Below, piece by piece: positions 6,515-12,720 of a stretch of DNA of 12,720 nucleotides (position 1 is the first letter of the stretch; every line of letters starts with the position of its first letter). Below the pieces are notes generated by a model, which was not told where the DNA came from, did no database searches, and saw only the letters and a list, made by a program, of their open reading frames with translations. Source of the DNA: Streptosporangiaceae bacterium (GTDB taxonomy: Bacteria > Actinomycetota > Actinomycetes > Streptosporangiales > Streptosporangiaceae); assembly GCA_030042885.1 (NCBI GenBank), contig JASHYW010000203.1:1-12720 (forward strand), in the 5' to 3' direction. The position numbers and the translations under genes are program-made.

Positions 6515-8817
6515 CCCCGGACCGCGCATCAGCTGTCCCGGCGCGGACACCGCGGTCCGTTCGGGATAAAGATCTTTCCCTGATCACCACGGTGTACGGG
6601 GTACGCCATCACGGGCCGGGGTCGGCGCGGTCGCTGCGGGATGCGCTGGCCGAGCTCGGGCCGGACATCGTGCTCATCGAGGGGCCGCCGGAGGCGGACG
6701 GGCTGGTCGCGCTGGCGGCGGATCGACAGATGCGGCCGCCAGTGGCGCTGCTGGGGTACGTGCCCGGAGAGCCGAAGACGGCGGCGTTCTGGCCGTTCGC
6801 GGTGTTCTCGCCGGAATGGCAGGCCATCAGGTACGCGCTCGGCGCCGGCGTTCCCGTCCGGTTCTGCGACCTGCCGGCCGCGCACCAGCTGGCCATGGCC
6901 GGCCATGAACCGCGGGGACCCCGTGCCGATCCGATCGGGCAGCTCGCGGCCGCTGCAGGCTACGACGACCCCGAGCGCTGGTGGGAAGACGCGGTGGAAC
7001 ACGTTCCAGGGCCCAGCGTCGTCTTCGAGGCCGTCGCCGAAGCCATCGGGCTGCTCCGCGCGGAGACCGATCAACCCGGCCGGCGCGATGCGATCCGCGA
7101 AGCGTACATGCGGAAGACCCTGCGTAACGCCGTCAAGGCTGGTTACCAGCGGATCGCCGTGGTCTGCGGCGCCTGGCACGTCCCCGCCCTGCAATCCCTG
7201 CCTACCGCGGCTGCTGATGACCGCCTGCTGCGCGGCCTGCCCAAGGCGAAGGGCACCACGCTCACCTGGGTTCCGTGGACCTACGGGCGCCTCGCCTACG
7301 CCTCTGGTTATGGTGCCGGCGTCCGTTCGCCGGGCTGGTATGACCACCTGTTCTCGGCCGACGGGCACCCCATCGAGCGGTGGCTGGGCAAGGCCGCCGC
7401 CGTGCTGCGCGACGAGGGCATCCCGGCCTCATCGGCGCACGTGATCGAATCGGTCCGGCTGGCCGAGACGCTGGCCGCACTGCGCGGACGGCCGCTGGCT
7501 GGCCTGGAGGAGGTCACCGAGGCGGCCCGCGCCGTCCTGTGCGAGGGCAGCGATGTGCTCACCGGGCTCATCCAGCGGCGCATGGTGGTCGGCGAACGGC
7601 TCGGCGCCGTGCCCGCCGCCACGCCCATGGTTCCGCTGCAGCGAGACCTGCACGACGCGCAGCGCCGCCTGCGGCTGCGGCCCGAGGCAGCGCCCCGCGA
7701 CTACGACCTGGACCTGCGTAAGCCTTATGACCTGGCCCGCAGTCACCTGCTGCACCGGCTCGCGCTGCTCGGCGTGAACTGGGGCACACCGCAGCAGGGC
7801 CGGACGCGGAACATCGGGACGTTCCGGGAAAGCTGGCAGCTGACCTGGCGGCCCGAGCTGGACCTGGGCCTGATCGAGGCCAGCATGTGGGGCAGCACGG
7901 TCGCGGCGGCGGCCGAACAGCGGGCCCGGTCGCTGGCCGCCGGGTCCGCCGCACTTGACGAGCTGACGGGACTGGTCGAGCGCTGCCTGCTCGCCGACCT
8001 GGGCGACGCGCTGCCTGATGTGCTCGCCGCGGTCAGGGACCGCGCCGCGCTGGACACCGACGTGACCCACCTGATGGCGGCGCTGCCGGCCCTGGTACGC
8101 GCGGCCAGGTACGGCGACGTGCGCGGCACCGATCGCGGCCGCCTCGGCGAGGTGGCCGTCGAGATGATCACCCGGATCTGCGCCGGATTGCCCCGTGCCG
8201 TGGCGTCCCTGGACGAGGCGGCCGAACGAGCCATGCGAGACCGGATCGACGCCGTGCATTCGGCTACCGGGCTGCTCGCCGGCCAATCAAGTCGCGCCCG
8301 CTGGCTGGAGACCCTGGCGCGGCTGGTATCGGCTGGCCGGTGCCCGCCGTTGATCTCGGGGCGGCTGACCCGGCTGCTGCTGGACGCCGGGCAGATCACG
8401 ACGGCCGACGCGCAGACCCGGATGTCCCGCGAGCTATCGGCCGGGGCTCCGGCCCCGGCCGCGGCGGGCTGGGCCGAGGGCTTCCTGGCCGGGAGCGGCC
8501 TGCTGCTGCTCCACGACGACAAGCTGCTCGGCCTGGCCGACGGCTGGCTGGCCGGGCTGAGCGCGGACGCGTTCGCCTCGGTGCTGCCCGCGCTGCGGCG
8601 CACCTTCGGCGAATTCGCCCCGGCCGAGCGGCGGGCGATCGGGGAGAAGGCGGCCCGCCTAGTGAGGGGGGATGGGGAGGTGGGTGGGGGCCGGACACCT
8701 GTCACGGCCGCGGCGGCCGATGACGACCTGGACACCGAGCGAGCCGCGATCGCGGTCCGGGCCGTGGCCGAGATCCTCGCGCTGCGCGCCGCCTCCTCAC
8801 CGGACGCTGCGCTGTGA
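6511..8817 (+). CDS. DUF5682 family protein (YehM-like) with a TraB/TIKI-like N-terminal domain
   Basis: 768 residues, close to E. coli YehM in size. Seen: TVYGVRHHGPGSARSL (27-42), LIEGPPEADGL (55-65), FSPEWQAIRYALGAGVPVRFCDLP (99-122), REAYMRKTLRNAV (196-208) and IAVVCGAWHVPAL (215-227), all hallmarks of DUF5682. Two GX2H motifs (G30-H33 and G220-H223), an early Glu (E57) and an R...M helix before the second motif repeat the layout of the TraB/PrgY, TIKI, EreA and ChaN fold. I infer that residues about 25-270 share that fold and may be a metal-dependent hydrolase or ligand-binding domain. The remaining 500 residues are mostly helical. RGDGEVGG (719-726) is encoded by the G-rich repeat and seems inserted near the C-terminus. 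GTG 6511 overlaps the ATPase stop (GTGA); the first ~24 residues are poorly conserved, so an internal start is possible. No signal peptide. Confidence 0.87.
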   Translation: MTPDRASAVPARTPRSVRDKDLSLITTVYGVRHHGPGSARSLRDALAELGPDIVLIEGPPEADGLVALAADRQMRPPVALLGYVPGEPKTAAFWPFAVFSPEWQAIRYALGAGVPVRFCDLPAAHQLAMAGHEPRGPRADPIGQLAAAAGYDDPERWWEDAVEHVPGPSVVFEAVAEAIGLLRAETDQPGRRDAIREAYMRKTLRNAVKAGYQRIAVVCGAWHVPALQSLPTAAADDRLLRGLPKAKGTTLTWVPWTYGRLAYASGYGAGVRSPGWYDHLFSADGHPIERWLGKAAAVLRDEGIPASSAHVIESVRLAETLAALRGRPLAGLEEVTEAARAVLCEGSDVLTGLIQRRMVVGERLGAVPAATPMVPLQRDLHDAQRRLRLRPEAAPRDYDLDLRKPYDLARSHLLHRLALLGVNWGTPQQGRTRNIGTFRESWQLTWRPELDLGLIEASMWGSTVAAAAEQRARSLAAGSAALDELTGLVERCLLADLGDALPDVLAAVRDRAALDTDVTHLMAALPALVRAARYGDVRGTDRGRLGEVAVEMITRICAGLPRAVASLDEAAERAMRDRIDAVHSATGLLAGQSSRARWLETLARLVSAGRCPPLISGRLTRLLLDAGQITTADAQTRMSRELSAGAPAPAAAGWAEGFLAGSGLLLLHDDKLLGLADGWLAGLSADAFASVLPALRRTFGEFAPAERRAIGEKAARLVRGDGEVGGGRTPVTAAAADDDLDTERAAIAVRAVAEILALRAASSPDAAL
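8660..8688 (+). repeat. G-rich dispersed repeat, copy C (inside the DUF5682 gene)
   Basis: 29 bases beginning TAGTGAGGGGGG and ending GAGGTGGGTGGG. It matches copy A at 27 of 29 positions and copy B at 24 of 26 over the shared core. Read in frame it encodes VRGDGEVGG. It lies in an unconserved loop between a helix (RRAIGEKAARL) and the last conserved helix (ERAAIAVRAVAEIL). Like the others it satisfies a four-tract G-quadruplex pattern on the coding strand. Confidence 0.75.
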
Positions 8818-9995
8818 GCACCGGCCACGACGAGCGGATGCGGCGCTGGCGGCTGGTTCTCGGCGCCGCGGGTCCAGGGGAAGGCACCGGGGTGTCGCTG
8901 GCCGGCGACGACGCTCGGATCGACGCCGCGCTTGGTGCGCTGTACGACTCCGATGAGGGCGCTGGCCTCCAGCCCGCCGGGCAGCGCCAGGCGGGACTGG
9001 GCGCCTCAGCCCCGCGCGTGGCTCGCTGGCTCGGCGATATCCGTGCGTTCTTCCCGGTCAGCGTGGTGCGGGTGATGCAGAAGGACGCGATCGAGCGGCT
9101 CGGCCTGACCCGGCTGCTGCTCGAGCCCGAGATGCTGGACGCGGTCGAGCCCGACGTGCACCTGGTCGCAACCCTGCTCTCGCTGAGCCGGGCGATACCC
9201 GAGCAGGCGCGGGAGTCGGCCCGCGCGGTGGTCCGCACCGTGACCAGGGACCTGGAGCGCCGCCTGGCCCAGCGGACCCGCTCGGCCGTGACCGGGGCGC
9301 TGAACCGGGCCAGCCGGACGAGCAGGCCACGGCGACCGGCGGATGTCGACTGGGACCGGACGATCCGCGCCAACCTCCGGAACTACCTGCCGGGGCACCG
9401 GACGGTCGTGCCCGAGCGGCTGGTCGGCTACGCCAGGAAGCAGCAGGCGGTGGCGCGCGACGTCATCTTGTGCCTGGACCAGAGCGGCTCGATGGCCTGC
9501 TCGGTGGTGTACGCCGGGGTGTTCGGGGCGGTGCTGGCGTCGATCCGATCCCTGCGTACCTCGGTGGTGGCCTTCGACACCGCGGTGGCCGACCTGACCG
9601 AGCAGCTCGGTGATCCGGTGGACGTGCTGTTCGGCACCCAGCTCGGCGGGGGCACCGACATCAACCGCGCCCTCGCCTACTGCCAGCGGCTGATCACCCG
9701 TCCGGCCAGCACCATCGTCATCCTGGTCAGCGATCTGTTCGAGGGCGGCAACCGGGACGAGATGCTGCGCCGGGTCGCGGACATGACCGCCGCGGGCACG
9801 CGGGTGATTGCCCTGCTGGCGCTGTCCGACGACGGCGCGCCCAGCTACGACCACGACGTCGCGGCCGCTCTCGCCGAACTCGGCGTCCCCGCCTTCGCCT
9901 GCACTCCCGACTCGTTCGGTGACTTGATGGCGGCCGCCATCGAGCGCCGCGACATCGCCGAGTGGGCTCGCCGTCACCCGGCATCCGCACGCTGA
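8814..9995 (+). CDS. vWA/MIDAS domain protein, CoxE/YehP-like
   Basis: 393 residues. Seen: a helical N-terminal region (about 35-175) with AFFPVSVVRVMQKDAIERLGL (78-98) and LLLEPEMLD, as in YehP-type proteins, then a von Willebrand A domain. The metal site (MIDAS) is complete: DQSGS (222-226), T281 in LGGGTDINRAL, and D307 in VSDLFEGG. It should therefore bind Mg2+ or Mn2+ and a partner's acidic residue. Proteins of this type pair with MoxR ATPases; the cognate ATPase is two genes upstream. There are no transmembrane segments, so a cytoplasmic complex is likely. GTG 8814 overlaps the DUF5682 stop by 4 bp. This is the last gene of the operon; a weak hairpin begins at its stop codon. Confidence 0.92.
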   Translation: MSTGHDERMRRWRLVLGAAGPGEGTGVSLAGDDARIDAALGALYDSDEGAGLQPAGQRQAGLGASAPRVARWLGDIRAFFPVSVVRVMQKDAIERLGLTRLLLEPEMLDAVEPDVHLVATLLSLSRAIPEQARESARAVVRTVTRDLERRLAQRTRSAVTGALNRASRTSRPRRPADVDWDRTIRANLRNYLPGHRTVVPERLVGYARKQQAVARDVILCLDQSGSMACSVVYAGVFGAVLASIRSLRTSVVAFDTAVADLTEQLGDPVDVLFGTQLGGGTDINRALAYCQRLITRPASTIVILVSDLFEGGNRDEMLRRVADMTAAGTRVIALLALSDDGAPSYDHDVAAALAELGVPAFACTPDSFGDLMAAAIERRDIAEWARRHPASAR

Positions 9996-10011
9996 GCGGG
10001 GCGGGCGCTCA
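9993..10011. terminator. Symmetrical 6-bp hairpin at the operon end
   Basis: TGAGCG, a 7-base loop GGGCGGG and CGCTCA form a stem that begins with the vWA gene's stop codon. On the other strand it contains the stop of the possible micro-ORF at 10009-10107. There is no U-tract on either side, so it could act as a weak bidirectional terminator of the kind common in actinobacteria, or be incidental. Confidence 0.3.
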
Positions 10012-10107
10012 CGACTGTCTCGCGCACAGCCGCTCGATGATCTCGTCGACGGGCTGCTCGGCCGCCGACCGGTAGCCCTGGTGCCGGGCCATCGAGGACT
10101 GTCTCAT
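10009..10107 (-). CDS. Possible micro-ORF, 32 residues
   Basis: Reads MRQSSMARHQGYRSAAEQPVDEIIERLCARQS in two parts: a basic, Arg/Ser/Gln-rich start (MRQSSMARHQGYR) and an amphipathic helix (VDEIIERLCARQ). An in-frame TAG lies just upstream, so it is not the tail of a longer frame. The ribosome-binding site is poor (AGTAGG is the best candidate, about 10 bases upstream). It fills most of the 152-base gap between the vWA gene and the methyltransferase gene and runs in the same direction as the latter, 40 bases after its stop. It could be a small protein, a decayed gene end, or chance. I recognise no family. Confidence 0.22.
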   Translation of the reverse strand: MRQSSMARHQGYRSAAEQPVDEIIERLCARQS

Positions 10108-10147
10108 CGAGCACCGAGCCTACTCGCCGGCACCGGGCTCGATCGGG

Positions 10148-10759
10148 TCACCCGTGGCGGCGGGCCAGCATCTGCCGCCGGTCACCCTTCTCGCGGTCTG
10201 GCCGGTCATGCTGGTCGAGGACGGTGAAGCCCGCCGGGAGCAGCGACGCGGGCTCGCCAGGACCCAGGCACCAGTCAGGGGAAAGACCAGGTCGCGCGCT
10301 CCGGGCTGCGATCGTGAAGGCCTCCCAGCCGAGCAGGCCGCCGTCCGCTACCGCCTCGGCCGCCGCGGCGAAGACGTCCCGGGCCCAGAACCCGGCGCAC
10401 AGCACCAGCGCATGCGAACGCGGCCGCGGGTGCCAGTCGGCGAGGTCGGCGTGCACCAGCGTGATCAGGTCATCCAGGCCCTGTTGGCGGGCCTGCTCGC
10501 CGAGCATCCCGAGGGCGATCTCCGAGACGTCCACCGCCGTGACCTGCCGTCCGCTGGCGGCGGCCAGCAGGGCGCTGCCGGACGGCCCGCACGCCAGGTC
10601 GGCCACCGGCCCGTCAGGAAGATCCAGGGCCAGCGCCCGCACCGCGAGCGGATGGGGACTGAAGGACGGCGTGAAACCGCCGGCGTACCTGGCATTCCAC
10701 CTGAGCCGGTCCGGATGGCTGCCCGGCGGGGACGCTCCGCCTGCATCGCCAGAGGGCAT
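10148..10759 (-). CDS. Class I SAM-dependent methyltransferase
   Basis: 203 residues. Seen: RWNARYAGG (20-28), common at the start of small Rossmann-fold methyltransferases of the TehB-like group; motif I VADLACGPSGSALL (52-65), binding S-adenosylmethionine; the acidic residue D77 in VTAVDVSEIAL; then LITLVHADLADW (motif II region) and a C-terminal GFTVLDQHDR strand. The substrate is not predictable. Small proteins of this layout act on thiols, metalloid anions or small metabolites. I chose ATG 10759, just upstream of the conserved part. The frame extends to 10828, but those 23 residues are unlike the family and would run into the mftD promoter region. It is divergent from mftD by 107 bases; a mycofactocin link is possible but unsupported. 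Confidence 0.8.
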   Translation of the reverse strand: MPSGDAGGASPPGSHPDRLRWNARYAGGFTPSFSPHPLAVRALALDLPDGPVADLACGPSGSALLAAASGRQVTAVDVSEIALGMLGEQARQQGLDDLITLVHADLADWHPRPRSHALVLCAGFWARDVFAAAAEAVADGGLLGWEAFTIAARSARPGLSPDWCLGPGEPASLLPAGFTVLDQHDRPDREKGDRRQMLARRHG

Positions 10760-10767
10760 GATCGTGG

Positions 10768-10773
10768 ATACTA
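10768..10773 (-). promoter_or_regulatory. Candidate -10 element (TAGTAT) of the methyltransferase gene
   Basis: TAGTAT on the minus strand fits TANNNT and ends 8 bases before the ATG at 10759, which has no good ribosome-binding site. A leaderless or near-leaderless transcript is therefore possible. No clear -35 is visible. Confidence 0.3.
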
Positions 10774-10804
10774 CGTGCCCTGGTCCATGGTGTGGCGAAG
10801 GCTG

Positions 10805-10825
10805 GATAATTACAGCACCGGGTGC
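10805..10825 (+). promoter_or_regulatory. Candidate mftD -10 element and adjacent inverted repeat
   Basis: GATAAT (10805-10810) lies in a small AT-rich pocket, unusual for this DNA, and is a good -10. TGGTCC (10781-10786) lies 18 bases upstream as a weak -35. GCACC-G-GGTGC (10815-10825) is a perfect 5-bp inverted repeat about where transcription would start and could be an operator. The mftD start is 41 bases further on. Confidence 0.35.
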
Positions 10826-10866
10826 CAAAATGGGGACCTCGGGCAGCCTGACCCGGCGAGGAGACG

Positions 10867-12048
10867 ATGGCCAGTACCCGCGAGTGGTTCGAGACGGTGG
10901 AGGAGGCGCGCAGGCGGGCGCGGCGGCACCTGCCGCGATCGGTGTACCTGTCGCTGGTGGCCGGCACGGAAAAGGGCGTCACGCTGCGGGATAACGTGGC
11001 CGCGTTCAGCGAGCTGCGGTTCTCGCCCCCGCACGTCGCGGACCTGCCCGCGAGCAGGCAGCTGGCCACGACGGTGCTCGGGCAGGAGATCTCGCTGCCG
11101 GTGATCGCGTCCCCGACCGGCGTGCAGGCCGTGCACCCTGACGGCGAGGTCGCGGTGGCGCGCGGGTCGGCCGAGGCGGGCACGGCCATGGGCCTCAGCT
11201 CGTTCGCCAGCATGCCGGTGGAGGACGTGGCCGCCGCCAACCCGAAACTGTTCTTCCAGGTCTACTGGTCAGGCAGCAAGGACATCATCCTGGGCCGGAT
11301 CGAGCGCGCCCGCCGGGTCGGCGCCAAGGCCCTGATCGTCACCCTGGACTGGTCGTTTTCTAACGGCCGGGACTGGGGCAGCCCGGCGATACCGGAGAAG
11401 ATGGACCTGCGGACCATCGTGCGCCTCGCCCCCGAGGGCCTGACCCGGCTCGGTTACGTCGCCCAGTGGCTTCGGGGAGGTGGCCTGCCCGACCTGACCG
11501 TGCCCAACATGGCCGCCCCCGGCGAGCCGCCTCCCACGTTCTTCGGCGCCTACGGGGAGTGGCTGCAGACTCCGCCGCCGACCTGGGGCGACATCGCCTG
11601 GCTGCGCGAGCAGTGGGACGGCCCGTTCATGGTCAAGGGTGTGATGCGCGCCGACGACGCCCGCCGCTGCGTCGACATCGGCGCCACCGCCATCTCGGTG
11701 TCCAATCACGGCGGCAACAACCTGGACGGTACGCCCGCCTCCATCAGGGCACTGCCGGCCGTGGCCGAGGCCGTGGGCACCCAGGTCGAGGTCCTGCTGG
11801 ACGGCGGGATCCGGCGAGGCGCTGACGTAGTCAAGGCACTGGCGCTCGGCGCCCGGGCGGCGATGATCGGCCGGGCCTACCTGTGGGGGCTGGCCGCCAA
11901 CGGATCAGCAGGGGTGAGGAACGTCTTCGATGTGCTCCGCGGCGGCATCGACTCCACGCTGCTCGCCCTGGGCCGGCCGAGCATTCACGACCTGTCGGGA
12001 GACGACATCATCGTCCCGGCCGGTTTCGCCCGCGGGCTGTCCACGTGA
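10867..12048 (+). CDS. mftD: Pre-mycofactocin synthase MftD (FMN-dependent)
   Basis: 393 residues, close to the 396 of M. tuberculosis Rv0694. MftD is an FMN enzyme of the alpha-hydroxy-acid oxidase fold. In mycofactocin biosynthesis it oxidatively deaminates AHDP, the Val-Tyr-derived lactam, to pre-mycofactocin, which carries the redox-active keto-amide. Seen: WFETVEEARRRARRHLPRSVY (7-27), FMN-contacting ASPTGVQAVHPDGE (81-94), GLSSFAS (109-115), QVYW (131-134), K257 in VKGVMR, catalytic His281 in SNHGGNNLDG, DGGIRRG (312-318) and IGRAYLWGLAANG (334-346). The last, with the WFETV start, separates MftD from lactate and glycolate oxidases. AGGAG lies 3 bases before the ATG. The 3' end overlaps the convergent mftF gene by 64 bp. 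MftA, B, C and E are not in the window. Confidence 0.95.
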   Translation: MASTREWFETVEEARRRARRHLPRSVYLSLVAGTEKGVTLRDNVAAFSELRFSPPHVADLPASRQLATTVLGQEISLPVIASPTGVQAVHPDGEVAVARGSAEAGTAMGLSSFASMPVEDVAAANPKLFFQVYWSGSKDIILGRIERARRVGAKALIVTLDWSFSNGRDWGSPAIPEKMDLRTIVRLAPEGLTRLGYVAQWLRGGGLPDLTVPNMAAPGEPPPTFFGAYGEWLQTPPPTWGDIAWLREQWDGPFMVKGVMRADDARRCVDIGATAISVSNHGGNNLDGTPASIRALPAVAEAVGTQVEVLLDGGIRRGADVVKALALGARAAMIGRAYLWGLAANGSAGVRNVFDVLRGGIDSTLLALGRPSIHDLSGDDIIVPAGFARGLST

Positions 12049-12720
12049 CGGCTCCCCAGCCGGGGCAGCAAGGGCCAGATGGTCCCGCGCTCCGCGCAGC
12101 CCTGCCACACTCCCAGGCTGTACCCCACGTCATCGAGCAGCCGGGCGGCGACGTAACGCGCCGGGTCGAGCGGCGGCCTGCGGTCCAGCCAGTCGAGTAG
12201 CGGCGGGATCAAGATCAGGGCGGCCAGCGGAAGCCGGAGCCGCCGCACCGCCACCGCCGTCGGCAGCGCCACCGGCCACCAGGTCCGGGAAATGGCGCTG
12301 CCCAGCGGCCTGCCCGCCGCGAGCGTCCCGCCGCCGGCCAGGCGGGTCGCCAGCTGCCAGGCGGTCCGGGCCGTGGGCCGGGGCCATCGCTCCCCGGTGA
12401 CCCGGGCCAGCCGCCGGGCGAGCAGGGCGATCCCGGCCCCGGTGATCGCGGCGCCGGCCGCCGGGCGGCCTGACGCGACAGCCAGCCAGGCCAGCGCGGT
12501 CCAGGCCGACAGGTACAGCGGGCGTACCGCGCCCGGATGGCGTAGCTCCAGGACCGCGGCCGAAGTGCCGTAGTCTTTCCGCCGGGCGAACCAGGTGCGC
12601 AGCCGCACCCGGTGCTGGTGCCGCATGGCGGCGGCCGGCTCGTATCGCACTCGCCAGCCGCCCGCGGCCAAGCGCCAGACGAAATCGACGTCCTCGCCGA
12701 CCTGCATGTCCGCTGCGAAA
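11985..12720 (-). CDS. mftF: Mycofactocin glycosyltransferase MftF, C-terminal half (5' end off window)
   Basis: MftF is a family-2 glycosyltransferase that adds a beta-1,4-glucose chain to pre-mycofactocin. 244 codons are visible, continuing past the right edge. Seen: GEDVDFVWRLAAGGWRVRYEP at the N-terminal side, the acceptor/catalytic ED and the RL helix of GT2 enzymes; then HQHRVRLRTWFARRKDYGTSAA, typical of MftF. Next come several hydrophobic segments (AWTALAWLAVASG, AAITGAGIALLARRL, AALILIPPLLDWL), likely membrane helices, and finally RLLDDVGYSLGVWQGC, a conserved C-terminal motif. The nucleotide-sugar binding part with the DxD lies outside. About 21 C-terminal residues are encoded opposite the end of mftD. 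In mycobacteria mftD, mftE and mftF run in one direction; here mftD faces mftF. Confidence 0.88.
   Translation of the reverse strand, partial: FAADMQVGEDVDFVWRLAAGGWRVRYEPAAAMRHQHRVRLRTWFARRKDYGTSAAVLELRHPGAVRPLYLSAWTALAWLAVASGRPAAGAAITGAGIALLARRLARVTGERWPRPTARTAWQLATRLAGGGTLAAGRPLGSAISRTWWPVALPTAVAVRRLRLPLAALILIPPLLDWLDRRPPLDPARYVAARLLDDVGYSLGVWQGCAERGTIWPLLPRLGSRHVDSPRAKPAGTMMSSPDRS

Noticed and set aside
7429..8286. Leftward open frame opposite the DUF5682 gene (285 codons), and similar ones at 6529-7368 and 9006-9977
   Set aside because: All are antisense shadows with Gln/His/Gly/Arg-rich composition and no motifs.
10760..10828. Upstream extension of the methyltransferase
   Set aside because: The 23 extra residues have no family resemblance and would overlap the candidate mftD promoter; ATG 10759 is preferred.
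10867..12048. Lactate or glycolate oxidase (LldD) as the identity of the FMN enzyme
   Set aside because: The WFETV start, the near-full-length resemblance to Rv0694 as I recall it, and the adjacent mftF tail identify MftD.
1..12720. CRISPR array, tRNA or rRNA genes, insertion sequence or integrase
   Set aside because: No regularly spaced repeats, tRNA-like cloverleaf, rRNA signature or transposase motif was seen; the three G-rich repeat copies are too far apart and differ in orientation.

Overview
The window is very GC-rich, tightly packed DNA with frequent GTG starts and 4-bp GTGA gene overlaps, typical of an actinobacterium. An mftD gene and the end of an mftF gene show that the organism makes mycofactocin. 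That fits mycobacteria-like and many non-Streptomyces filamentous actinobacteria; I cannot place it more closely.

Left part (1-2985). A leftward series of genes: an NAD(P)H-dependent zinc-free MDR oxidoreductase, a Lon-substrate-binding (LonN/PUA-like) domain protein, a conserved protein with hydrophobic helices (EcsC-like), and the 5' part of a PadR-type winged-helix regulator that runs off the left edge. Between the regulator and the EcsC-like gene lies a rightward 5'-truncated remnant of a PaaI-type hotdog thioesterase.

Centre (3086-9995). Five rightward genes, each overlapping the next by 4 or 17 bp, form one operon: a SWIM-protein homologue that has lost its zinc finger, a DUF5691 helical-repeat protein, a MoxR AAA+ ATPase of the YehL type, a DUF5682 protein (YehM type) and a vWA/MIDAS protein (YehP type). 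This is the actinobacterial version of the poorly understood enterobacterial yehLMPQ system. The likely logic is a MoxR ATPase paired with a metal-dependent vWA adaptor, acting on or through the DUF5682 protein. The N-terminal domain of that DUF5682 protein carries two GX2H motifs and an early Glu, as in the TraB/TIKI/EreA/ChaN fold, so it may be the catalytic arm.

Right part (9996-12720). A short region with a possible micro-ORF, a leftward SAM methyltransferase, then mftD (rightward) and the C-terminal half of mftF (leftward). The two mft genes converge and overlap by 64 bp, unlike the co-directional mycobacterial cluster.

The most unexpected structural signal is a G-rich dispersed repeat of about 26-29 bp present three times (2014-2042 on the minus strand, 6162-6190 and 8660-8688). 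Two copies lie inside conserved genes in the same reading phase, each encoding GDGEVGG. The third supplies the ribosome-binding site of the LonN-domain gene. All three fit a G-quadruplex pattern.
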